Source: Flavobacterium hiemivividum (GTDB lineage: Bacteria; Bacteroidota; Bacteroidia; Flavobacteriales; Flavobacteriaceae). From it: a DNA stretch of 64,000 bases. The translations under genes were made by a program, and so were the position numbers. A model generated the notes under the pieces. The model made no database searches. It had not been told where the DNA came from and saw only the letters and a list, made by a program, of their open reading frames with translations. Position 1 is the first letter of the stretch; every line of letters begins with the position of its first letter. The stretch spans positions 1 to 64,000 of the forward strand of contig NZ_SMFO01000003.1 in assembly GCF_004349145.1 (NCBI RefSeq). Direction: 5' to 3'. This document shows positions 15,985-23,906 of the stretch, piece by piece.

Positions 15985-16560
15985 ATGAAAAAAGTATTAT
16001 TAATTATCGCAATTTCTATTTCAGTTATTGCTTGTAACAAAACCGCAGAGGTTAAAGAAGTAAAAACGGCATACGTTGACACTTCGGAATTAATGAAAGA
16101 ATATACAGAGGCGAAAGATCTTGAAGCGAAATATAAAGCACAGTCTGAAGAAAAAGGCCGACAATTAGAAGCGGAGATTAATCGTTTTAAACAAGATGCT
16201 AGTAATTTTCAATCGCAAGCACAAGCTAACGGACAAGAATGGGCGCAGAAAAAAGGTGCTGAATTGCAAAAAAGAGAGCAACAATTGAGTTATGCACAAC
16301 AAGCATTAGCGCAACAATTGCAACAAGAAAGCGGTACAGAAATGGATTCTCTAGTAAGTGGAGTGAAAAAATTCATCAAGGCATACGGTAAAGAAAAAGG
16401 TTATGCTTATATCTACGGTACTGGTGATGCAGCTTCAATCTTATATGCTGAAGATAAGTTTGACATTACAAAAGACATTATTAAAGGATTAAACGACAAA
16501 TACAAAGCGACTGCTAAAACAGAAGCTAAAGTGGAAGATAAAAAAGAAGAGAAGAAATAA
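15985..16560 (+). CDS. OmpH/Skp-like periplasmic chaperone, lipoprotein
   Basis: 191 residues. The N-terminus MKKVLLIIAISISVIAC has a lipobox ending at Cys17, so the protein is probably lipid-anchored, unlike soluble E. coli Skp. It continues with AYVDTSELMKEY, the typical start of the OmpH fold, and a long Gln/Ala/Lys coiled coil (about 45-115) forming the chaperone arms. The likely role is holding unfolded outer-membrane proteins. The C-terminal tail is Lys/Glu-rich. A strong terminator follows, so it is monocistronic. Confidence 0.88.
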   Translation: MKKVLLIIAISISVIACNKTAEVKEVKTAYVDTSELMKEYTEAKDLEAKYKAQSEEKGRQLEAEINRFKQDASNFQSQAQANGQEWAQKKGAELQKREQQLSYAQQALAQQLQQESGTEMDSLVSGVKKFIKAYGKEKGYAYIYGTGDAASILYAEDKFDITKDIIKGLNDKYKATAKTEAKVEDKKEEKK

Positions 16561-16583
16561 TTTTCTATTTTTATAAAACTCAA

Positions 16584-16620
16584 AAGCCTTCATTCTTACT
16601 TTAGAATGAAGGCTTTTTTA
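16584..16620 (+). terminator. Intrinsic terminator of the OmpH-like gene
   Basis: AAGCCTTCATTCT (16584-16596) pairs perfectly with AGAATGAAGGCTT (16603-16615), then a T-run. Confidence 0.93.
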
Positions 16621-16705
16621 TTGTTTTTCGAATTATAATTGTGATTTTTTACTCTTAGAAATAACGTACTTTTACGTTTTTATTTTCCTCAAATATATAC
16701 GCCTA

Positions 16706-18976
16706 ATGCAAACCGTTTCTGAAGCAGCTGCTTATACCTTACAATTCATCAACCAAACGCAACGCTCCGTTTTTTTAACTGGAAAAGCGGGAACAGGAAA
16801 GACCACGCTTCTAAAGGAAATCATCGCAACGACACACAAAAATACGGTTGTCGTGGCGCCTACGGGTATTGCTGCTTTAAATGCGGGTGGTGTTACCATT
16901 CATTCTATGTTTCAGTTACCGTTTGGTGGATTTATTCCTGCCTTTGGTGTCGATTCTCAGTTTACAGATACCGTAAAATTTGAATCTAAGGATACTTTAC
17001 GTCGCCATTTTAAAATGAGCGGATTGAAGAAATCGGTTATTCGAAATATGGAATTACTAGTCATTGACGAAGTGAGTATGCTACGCGCTGATTTGCTGGA
17101 CGCTATGGACTACATGATGCAAACAGTGCGTAAGAACGCAACTCCTTTTGGAGGTGTTCAAGTATTATTTATCGGAGATTTATTACAATTACCTCCGGTC
17201 ATTCGAGATGAGGAATGGCGTACGCTGCGGAATTATTACAAAGGAAAATTCTTTTTCCATTCGCATGCGGTACAACAAAGTCCGCCATTGTATATTGAGT
17301 TATCAAAAATATACCGTCAAACGGATACCGAATTCATCTCGGTTTTGAATAATTTACGGAACAATCAGATTACAGCAGCCGATGTTCAGGCATTGAACAA
17401 ATATGTTAAACCTGATTTCGATTTAAAAAATAACAAAGGCTATATTACGCTAACGACCCACAACAACAAGGCTGATGCTATGAACGCACAAGCTTTGGAA
17501 GATTTAAAAGGGGAGTTGATTACCTATAAACCTGATATCGTAGGCGATTTTCCAGAGAAGATTTTCCCGATAGAGGAAAGTTTACAGTTAAAATTAGGCG
17601 CACAGGTGATGTTTGTGAAAAACGATCTTTCTTTCGAAAAAAACTATTTCAACGGAAAAATGGGAATTATAAAATCACTTTCGAGCCAGGAAATTCTGGT
17701 TCATTTTCCCGAAGAAGATAAAACCATAGAAGTTGAAAAATACGAATGGCAAAACATTCGTTATAAAATCGATCCTGCGACAAAGGAGATAGAGGAGGAG
17801 GTCTTAGGGACTTTTGTACATTATCCGATCAAGTTAGCTTGGGCGATTACAGTGCATAAAAGCCAGGGATTAACTTTTGACAAGGCTGCAATCGATGTTT
17901 CACAAGTTTTTATGCCAGGACAAGCGTATGTTGCTTTATCTCGTTTGCGTTCCTTAGAAGGGCTTATTTTGCTTTCTCCGCTGCGTATGAACGGCATTTC
18001 TAATGACCAAGATGTCATGGATTACTCTTTAAACAAGGCTTCAGAAGAATTGTTGAAGAACTCGCTGCATTTTGAAACTAAGAATTTCATTCATAACTAT
18101 TTGATGCACAGTTTTGACTGGGCTAATCTAGCTCAGGAATGGCGGAACCACAAGTATAGTTATGGTGAGCAGTCGGAAAGTTCTGCTAAATCCAAACATG
18201 CGCTTTGGGCAACAAAGCAAATGGAAGCCATCGATTCTCTTTTGGATCCATCCAAAAAATTCATGGGCCAACTCAATAAAATATTCAATAATGAAACCGT
18301 CGATTTAATTCATGTTTCTGAGCGGATTGAAGCTGCTATTGGTTATTTCTTAAAACCCATGGACGAGCTAGTTTTTGAAATCCTCTGGAAACTGGAGGAA
18401 GTGAAGCGCGTCAAGAAAAGCAAGGCATATTATGACGAACTTATCGTGCTCGAAGAATTACAAACCAAAGCCGTTTTGCGATTGATGAAAGCCAAGCTAT
18501 TGATAGAAACCGTTGTCGCAGGCGAACCTATTTCGAAGGAAAAACTAACCTCTAACGAGATCAAGAAATATATCAGTAGAAAAACTGAAGCGATTCAGAA
18601 CCAATTTAAGAAAGCAAATATCACCTTGATCGAGGACGAAGCCGACTTGCAACGCTATACTTCTAAAAAAGGGACCAAGAAAGCACCTAAAAAATCGACC
18701 GTTCAGGAAACCTATGAGTTGTGGGTAGAAAAAAATTCAATTGCTGATATTGCTACCATTAGAGTGCTAACAATACAAACTATTTACTCGCATTTTGTCC
18801 AGCTTATACAAACCAAAGCCGTATCTATTACGGACGTTTTACCCGAGGATAAAATTCAGACATTAGCGCAAGCTTTCCAAGGTTATAAAGAGGAATCGCT
18901 AAACGCATTAATGGAGAAAAACAGCGGTAAATTTACTTGGGACGAAGCCAGAATGTATAAAGCGACTTTGAATTAG
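16706..18976 (+). CDS. PIF1/RecD-like helicase with C-terminal HTH
   Basis: 756 residues. Walker A is GKAGTGKTT at 26-34, Walker B is LLVIDEVSML with Asp-Glu at 121-122, and a GDLLQLPPV segment and the late motif TVHKSQGLTF plus VALSRLRSLEGL complete a superfamily 1B helicase core of the PIF1/RecD2 type (about 1-440). The rest contains a possible HRDC-like region (about 530-610) and a C-terminal WRN/RecQ-associated helix-turn-helix (about 670-756, QETYELWVEKNSIADIATIR). It probably unwinds DNA during repair or replication. A TACTTTTA -7-like element is at 16667-16674. Confidence 0.88.
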   Translation: MQTVSEAAAYTLQFINQTQRSVFLTGKAGTGKTTLLKEIIATTHKNTVVVAPTGIAALNAGGVTIHSMFQLPFGGFIPAFGVDSQFTDTVKFESKDTLRRHFKMSGLKKSVIRNMELLVIDEVSMLRADLLDAMDYMMQTVRKNATPFGGVQVLFIGDLLQLPPVIRDEEWRTLRNYYKGKFFFHSHAVQQSPPLYIELSKIYRQTDTEFISVLNNLRNNQITAADVQALNKYVKPDFDLKNNKGYITLTTHNNKADAMNAQALEDLKGELITYKPDIVGDFPEKIFPIEESLQLKLGAQVMFVKNDLSFEKNYFNGKMGIIKSLSSQEILVHFPEEDKTIEVEKYEWQNIRYKIDPATKEIEEEVLGTFVHYPIKLAWAITVHKSQGLTFDKAAIDVSQVFMPGQAYVALSRLRSLEGLILLSPLRMNGISNDQDVMDYSLNKASEELLKNSLHFETKNFIHNYLMHSFDWANLAQEWRNHKYSYGEQSESSAKSKHALWATKQMEAIDSLLDPSKKFMGQLNKIFNNETVDLIHVSERIEAAIGYFLKPMDELVFEILWKLEEVKRVKKSKAYYDELIVLEELQTKAVLRLMKAKLLIETVVAGEPISKEKLTSNEIKKYISRKTEAIQNQFKKANITLIEDEADLQRYTSKKGTKKAPKKSTVQETYELWVEKNSIADIATIRVLTIQTIYSHFVQLIQTKAVSITDVLPEDKIQTLAQAFQGYKEESLNALMEKNSGKFTWDEARMYKATLN

Positions 18977-19471
18977 TTTTTAGTTTTAGCTTTTTAGCAG
19001 CACATTGATTACGGTTTTTAAGAACGAATCCTCCCGCTATACGTTGCAATCTTTTCTTTTTTAATAAAAAAAGAAAAGGATTTTCTCTCGAGGCTTCGGG
19101 ACTATCGGGGAGAAAGTTTGGTTTTCTTGGATCAATTTAGCGGTAACTAGTCATTTCTTCGCCTATTCGGGGAAACCTTCGAGTCCGACGTAGGAGGAAT
19201 CTAATCAAACAAATCTGCAACTCTCGGCTGCGCTGATAATTTTGTACACGAATAGATAGCGGATTTTCAATCCGTGCCAGAAAACGGTGTCTTTACTGTG
19301 TGGGCACGGAATACAATTCCGCCTATCTTGGTTAAAAATGCATTATTTGGAATGATATTCGTGTCGTTATTCAATTGCCTAGCCCAGATAATAGCGGCAT
19401 CCTATTATGGTCTCCTCTTTTTTGAGACTACAAGAGATATAGCGGTTAGCTGGAAATTGCTCCCAAAAAAA
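18977..19471. repeat. Gene-free interval made of decayed intergenic repeats
   Basis: About 500 bp without a credible gene. It contains a perfect hairpin CTTTTCTTTTTT/AAAAAAGAAAAG near 19051-19077, a CTTCGGGACTATCGGGGAGAA segment, a near-inverted pair GGATTTTCAATCCGTGCC (19261-19278) and GGCACGGAATACAATTCC (19304-19321), and a GATATAGCGGTTAGCTGGAA segment. Such phrases recur between genes in Flavobacterium, from memory. The 78-codon frame 19274-19510 runs through this repeat and into the terminator and is not called. Confidence 0.55.
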
Positions 19472-19504
19472 TACCCCCAAATAGCTTTTCGCTTTTTGGG
19501 GGTA
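19472..19504 (-). terminator. Terminator of the HU-like/SPOR gene
   Basis: On the minus strand TACCCCCAAA and TTTGGGGGTA arms, with an inner AGC/GCT pairing, are followed by TTTTTTT. It begins 24 bp after the stop of the minus-strand gene. Confidence 0.85.
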
Positions 19505-19527
19505 GTCTAAACCATTACGGTTTTATT

Positions 19528-20463
19528 TTATAGTGATTCTATTAAAAGCCAAGCTTCTGGATTGTCATTTTTCTGGATTTCTCGCTTCGCTTTATCTGCT
19601 TCGGCAAATGTGGCATAACTACCATAAAGGACAGGGTATAGACCGTATTTATTAATACCAATGCGTCTGGCTTTGTAACCTTGGTCAGAAAGACGTTTGT
19701 ATATTTTTTCAGCATTTTTTTCCTCTCTAAAAGCGCCTGCCATAATATGATAGGACATTTTGCTTTCTTTTACAGAAAGAGTTACAGCTGGTATTGGACT
19801 TTTTATAAAGAAAGTAGCCTCTTGAATTTTATTATTTACTTGTTTCTGAACTGATTTTTCCACCAAAACAGTTTCAGTAGCAATCTGGTTTTGATACGAG
19901 GTATAACCCACGCTGCTTACTAAACCTAATCCTAAAACAAAAATTGCTGCATATTTAAGGTACGAACGACTGCTTCTTTCTTCAGTGTCTAAAGTGATTA
20001 CAGTATTTTCTTCTAGAGCTTCGATTTTTTGTTCGAAAATTTCTCTCTTTACAGCTGGAGAAACAAAGGCGCTTAAACCGAAAGAACTCGACAAATAATT
20101 GGTCTGATCTGATGGTTTGAAAACAATATTATTGTCAGCGTTAAGACTGATGTCTCCAATGTTTTTTATCGAAAAACTACCCTTTGCCTCCAATTCTTTT
20201 TTCCAATTCAAAACTTCATACTGAATAGCACTAACGGCATAGTCGTATGAGGTTTTTTCTGCCTGGGCAATATGGTTGGCTAAAAGGCCATCGTTATTTT
20301 TCAGATTGGCATTGAAAGAAATCATCTTTTTTGGAGGAAAAAATGAATTTGCACTTTCAATCCACTGTGCCGATTGGATTTCAGTCAAAAATGCACCGAA
20401 TCCAGGAACGGTAACACATTGATAACGATATAAAAGCTGCGCGATGTAAGGTTCGATGTTCAT
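19528..20463 (-). CDS. HU-CCDC81-like and SPOR domain membrane protein
   Basis: 311 residues from the ATG at 20463. Residues 1-120 (starting MNIEPYIAQLLYRYQCV, with VTVPGFGAFLTE) resemble the prokaryotic HU/CCDC81-type DNA-binding-like domains, one membrane helix follows at about 168-186, and a SPOR domain (about 236-311, YHIMAGAFREEKNAEKIYKRL) binds denuded peptidoglycan at division sites in known members. It could therefore link the cytosol, perhaps the nucleoid, to the septal wall; that is inference. An upstream TTG at 20481 would also be in frame but lies upstream of the promoter's -7 box, so I prefer the ATG. Confidence 0.85.
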   Translation of the reverse strand: MNIEPYIAQLLYRYQCVTVPGFGAFLTEIQSAQWIESANSFFPPKKMISFNANLKNNDGLLANHIAQAEKTSYDYAVSAIQYEVLNWKKELEAKGSFSIKNIGDISLNADNNIVFKPSDQTNYLSSSFGLSAFVSPAVKREIFEQKIEALEENTVITLDTEERSSRSYLKYAAIFVLGLGLVSSVGYTSYQNQIATETVLVEKSVQKQVNNKIQEATFFIKSPIPAVTLSVKESKMSYHIMAGAFREEKNAEKIYKRLSDQGYKARRIGINKYGLYPVLYGSYATFAEADKAKREIQKNDNPEAWLLIESL

Positions 20464-20468
20464 ACAGA

Positions 20469-20498
20469 CAAAGTTATACAATGAAAATAGTTATCAAA
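20469..20498 (-). promoter_or_regulatory. Promoter of the HU-like/SPOR gene (leaderless geometry)
   Basis: Minus-strand TTTG (20498-20495), 18-bp spacer, TAACTTTG (20476-20469). The ATG begins six bases after the last G, about where transcription should start, so the mRNA would have little or no leader. Confidence 0.65.
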
Positions 20499-20566
20499 AT
20501 TTTATTCACAATTTTTATTAACAATCTGCGTAATTTTTTTATACATTTCAACTACAAATATTTAGC

Positions 20567-21667
20567 ATGACAGAACAAGATTTATTTTATTTATTGGCTT
20601 TGCAAAGAGTGGAGGGCGTAGGTGATATTATGGCCAAAAAACTGCTCACGCATTGTGGCAGTGCCGAGGCAGTTTTTAAAACCAAAACAAGCCAACTTGC
20701 CGCTATTGATGGTGTGGGCTCGATGACGCTTAAAAATCTAAAAGACCAAGCTGTTTTTGATAAAGCAAATGTAGAATTGGAATTTATACGTTCAAATGAC
20801 ATTAACGTAGCACATTTTCAAGACGAGAGTTATCCCGAACGATTAAAACATTGTATCGACGGCCCTTTGTTATTGTTTACTTCTGGAAAAATTGATTTAA
20901 AAAATCGTCGAATAATCAGCATCGTGGGGACTCGTCAAGTCACCTCTTATGGTATGGAATTCTGTCGAAAGCTGATAGAGGATTTGGCTCCGCTGGATCC
21001 TGTGATCGTGAGTGGTTTTGCGTATGGTGTTGATATCGTTGCACATCAGTTGGCAATGGAACAGAATTTACAAACGATAGGAGTGGTGGCTCATGGTTTA
21101 AACCAAATCTATCCCAAAACTCACAAAAAGTATGTAGCTAAAGTAGAGGAGAATGGCGGATTTATAACGGAATTTTGGAGTTCCTCAAATCCCGACAAAG
21201 AAAATTTTGTGCGTCGCAACCGAATCGTTGCGGGAATGAGTGAAGCTACGATTGTAATAGAATCAGCAGATCGAGGTGGTTCTTTGATCACGGCTAACAT
21301 TGCAAATGATTACAATCGTGATGTTTTTGCGGTTCCTGGTCGAGTAACTGATAAGTATTCTCAAGGTTGCAACAACCTGATCAAAACCCAAAAAGCAAAC
21401 GTACTCACCAGCGCAGCTGATTTAGTTTATATCCTCAATTGGGACATTCAGAAGGAATCTAAATCAGTACAAAAACAATTGTTTGTGAGCCTAGACGACG
21501 ACGAACAAAAAGTATACGATTATCTGTTGAAAACAGGTAAAGAAGTTATGGATATAATTGCCTTGCGCTGTGATTTTCCCATCTATAAAATTTCAGGAAT
21601 GCTGTTGAATATGGAACTGAAGGGCGTGATTAGGCCCTTACCGGGAAAATTATTTGAGGCGATTTGA
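20567..21667 (+). CDS. dprA: DNA-processing protein DprA
   Basis: DprA loads RecA on incoming single-stranded DNA during natural transformation. 366 residues: an N-terminal helix-hairpin-helix-like region (VEGVGDIMAKKLL), the Rossmann-like DprA core with ISIVGTRQVTSYG, VSGFAYGVDIVAH, ENFVRRNRIVAG and GGSLITANIA, and a C-terminal winged helix (about 305-366). All conserved blocks are present, so it is likely functional. recA lies 6 kb away. It is divergent from the SPOR gene by about 100 bp. Confidence 0.95.
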   Translation: MTEQDLFYLLALQRVEGVGDIMAKKLLTHCGSAEAVFKTKTSQLAAIDGVGSMTLKNLKDQAVFDKANVELEFIRSNDINVAHFQDESYPERLKHCIDGPLLLFTSGKIDLKNRRIISIVGTRQVTSYGMEFCRKLIEDLAPLDPVIVSGFAYGVDIVAHQLAMEQNLQTIGVVAHGLNQIYPKTHKKYVAKVEENGGFITEFWSSSNPDKENFVRRNRIVAGMSEATIVIESADRGGSLITANIANDYNRDVFAVPGRVTDKYSQGCNNLIKTQKANVLTSAADLVYILNWDIQKESKSVQKQLFVSLDDDEQKVYDYLLKTGKEVMDIIALRCDFPIYKISGMLLNMELKGVIRPLPGKLFEAI

Positions 21668-21678
21668 TTTTATATAAA

Positions 21679-21711
21679 ATCCCCTTCAGGGTTTTAAACC
21701 GAGAAGGGGAT
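21679..21711 (+). terminator. Hairpin after dprA
   Basis: ATCCCCTTC (21679-21687) pairs with GAAGGGGAT (21703-21711), with an inner GGTTT/AAACC. No T-run follows, so termination strength is uncertain. Confidence 0.5.
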
Positions 21712-21732
21712 GAAAGTAAAGAATTGTAATTA

Positions 21733-21770
21733 AAAAAACAAAACCCTTTCCGTTTTGAAGGGAAAGGGTT
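21733..21770 (-). terminator. Terminator of trpS
   Basis: AACCCTTTCC (21742-21751) pairs with GGAAAGGGTT (21761-21770). On the minus strand it is followed by TTTGTTTTTTT. Confidence 0.8.
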
Positions 21771-21791
21771 GCATATAAGTAGATTTAAAGA

Positions 21792-22766
21792 TTAAACCTC
21801 AAATCCTAATTTCTCTCGAACTCTCGCAAGAACACCATTAGCAACTGCAGCTGCTTTTCCAGCACCTATCTTCAATAACGAATCTACTTCCTCGAGATTA
21901 TTCATATAGTAATTGTATTTTTCTCTTTCTGTTTTGAATGTTTCACAGATTAACTCAAACAAAGCTTGTTTGGCGTGTCCATAACCGTAATTTCCGCCTA
22001 AGTAATTAGCAGTCATAGTGGCCAGTTGATCTTCATTAGCTAATAATTTATAGATTGCAAATGCGTTACAGGTTTCTGGATCTTTCGGGTCTTCCAGTGG
22101 CGTGCTGTCGGTTTCAATACTCATCACCTGTTTGCGAAGCGTTTTATCGTCCAAAAATATATTGATAAGGTTATTGGCTGATTTGCTCATTTTTCCGCCA
22201 TTGGTTCCGGGAATTAGCTTGCTGTCCTCCTGAACTTTAGCTTCGGGAAGTACAAAGGTTTCGCCCATCTGGTGGTTGAATCTTGAGGCTACATCACGGG
22301 TGATTTCAACATGTTGCAATTGATCTTTCCCGACTGGAACAAACTCAGCATCGTAAAGTAATATATCGGCTGCCATCAGCATTGGATACGAAAATAAACC
22401 TGCGTTTACATCATCTAAACGATCCGCTTTATCTTTAAATGAATGTGCTAATGTCAAACGTTGAAAAGGGAAAAAACAACTCAAATACCACGACAATTCT
22501 GCTGTTTGCGGTACATCAGACTGTCTGTAGAAAACTACTTTGTTCACATCTAGTCCACAAGCCAACCAAGCTGATGCTGTGCTGTAGGTGTTTGTACGCA
22601 AGGTTTCGCCATTTTTTATTTGCGTAATCGAATGTAAATCAGCTATAAAAAGGAATGATTCGTTTTCAGGCTTATTCGATAATTGTATTGCCGGTATAAT
22701 TGCGCCAAGTAAGTTTCCAAGATGTGGAGTTCCTGTACTTTGAACGCCTGTAAGTATTTTTGCCAT
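21792..22766 (-). CDS. trpS: Tryptophan--tRNA ligase
   Basis: Class I synthetase charging tRNA-Trp. The HIGH-equivalent is PHLGN at residues 14-18 following TGVQSTGT, and KMSKS is intact at 192-196 (GGKMSKSANN). 324 residues is the usual bacterial length. It stands alone, with a terminator downstream and a repeat-rich upstream region. Confidence 0.97.
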   Translation of the reverse strand: MAKILTGVQSTGTPHLGNLLGAIIPAIQLSNKPENESFLFIADLHSITQIKNGETLRTNTYSTASAWLACGLDVNKVVFYRQSDVPQTAELSWYLSCFFPFQRLTLAHSFKDKADRLDDVNAGLFSYPMLMAADILLYDAEFVPVGKDQLQHVEITRDVASRFNHQMGETFVLPEAKVQEDSKLIPGTNGGKMSKSANNLINIFLDDKTLRKQVMSIETDSTPLEDPKDPETCNAFAIYKLLANEDQLATMTANYLGGNYGYGHAKQALFELICETFKTEREKYNYYMNNLEEVDSLLKIGAGKAAAVANGVLARVREKLGFEV

Positions 22767-23132
22767 TTTGATTTATTTCTAATTCGCAAAGTTCGCAAAG
22801 TTTTTTATTTTTTTGTGGTAAAATTAAAAAACTTACGCAAAGCTTCTCAGAGGTTAAAGGCAAAGAAAATTCGTGAAGATTTGTAGTTTTTTTGGTGTAT
22901 AGCTATGATTTTAATTTGTGGATATATGCGAAATATAATTATTGCAATAAATTCTCTTGCAGGTTAACAGAGTAAAAAGATATTGGATACAGGCCAAGAC
23001 TGATAAAACCATAGACTTTGTGCATCTTTGACTCTTTCTTTGCGCATCTCTGCGTAATATCAGTCAATATACTTATCCTATAATTCGAAATTTTATAATG
23101 AAGATAACATTGCATTCCTTACTTTTGGGCTT
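22767..23132. repeat. Gene-free interval with GCAAAG-type repeats
   Basis: 366 bp between divergent trpS and plsC without a credible gene. It contains the direct repeat TTCGCAAAGTTCGCAAAGTT (22781-22801), an inverted copy TTACGCAAAG near 22830, and CTTTGCGCATCTCTGCGTAA near 23039. These phrases resemble intergenic repeats I recall from many Flavobacterium genomes. The promoters of both genes must lie here, but I see no exact TAnnTTTG in a useful position. Confidence 0.5.
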
Positions 23133-23906
23133 ATGAAAGGAATAAAAATAATTTTCTGGACTCTATGGCGTATGTGGTTTTATGTATTATTTACTATTCC
23201 CATAGTGGTTATGTTGCCATTATTAGTGTTGTCCATTATTTCTGAAAAAGGCTATCCTTATTATTTTAAAATGTCGCGAATTTGGGCGAAATTCATACTC
23301 TTCGGAATGGGGTTTTATTATAAAATCGAAAAAAATCAAACTTTTGAACCCAATAAAAGCTACATGATTGTGGCCAATCATACTTCGATGGCCGATATTA
23401 TGCTCATGCTTGCTACGGTAAAAAATCCTTTTGTTTTTGTTGGAAAATCGGAGTTGGGTAAGATTCCCTTATTTGGTTTTTTCTACAAACGAACCTGTAT
23501 TTTAGTGGACAGAGGTTGTTCTAAAAGCAAAATGAAAGTTTTTAATGAGGCACAAAAAAGATTAGACCGCGGGTTGAGTGTTTGCATTTTTCCAGAAGGC
23601 GGTGTTCCAAATGATGAATCCCTACTTTTAGATACATTCAAGGACGGAGCTTTCCGCCTGGCGATTGAACACCAAATTCCGATAGTCCCTATCACTTTCG
23701 CTGACAATAAAAAGAGACTTTCTTATACTTTTTTCAGTGGAGGTCCCGGATTAATGCGCGTAAAAATTCATCCCCAAATTCAAACTCTTGGAAAAACTGG
23801 AGCTGACAGAAGACAGATCAGAGAGGAAGTTCGGGATGTAATCTACAATCAGTTAGTAGAATTTGAAAGCAGTAATTTAAAAACGGTAACTGATACCGGA
23901 ATATAA
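23133..23906 (+). CDS. 1-acyl-sn-glycerol-3-phosphate acyltransferase (PlsC family), copy 1
   Basis: 257 residues. An N-terminal membrane helix (about 10-35) precedes the catalytic HX4D motif NHTSMAD (His83, Asp88) and the FPEG motif FPEGGVPND (153-161). PlsC enzymes acylate lysophosphatidate to phosphatidate at the inner membrane. A second PlsC-family gene lies at 38 kb; which is the housekeeping enzyme cannot be told. The 3' end overlaps the convergent barrel gene by 30 bp. Confidence 0.9.
   Translation: MKGIKIIFWTLWRMWFYVLFTIPIVVMLPLLVLSIISEKGYPYYFKMSRIWAKFILFGMGFYYKIEKNQTFEPNKSYMIVANHTSMADIMLMLATVKNPFVFVGKSELGKIPLFGFFYKRTCILVDRGCSKSKMKVFNEAQKRLDRGLSVCIFPEGGVPNDESLLLDTFKDGAFRLAIEHQIPIVPITFADNKKRLSYTFFSGGPGLMRVKIHPQIQTLGKTGADRRQIREEVRDVIYNQLVEFESSNLKTVTDTGI

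Noticed and set aside
19274..19510. 78-codon open frame in the repeat-rich interval
   Set aside because: It runs through decayed repeats and into the terminator hairpin at 19472-19504; composition does not look like a protein.
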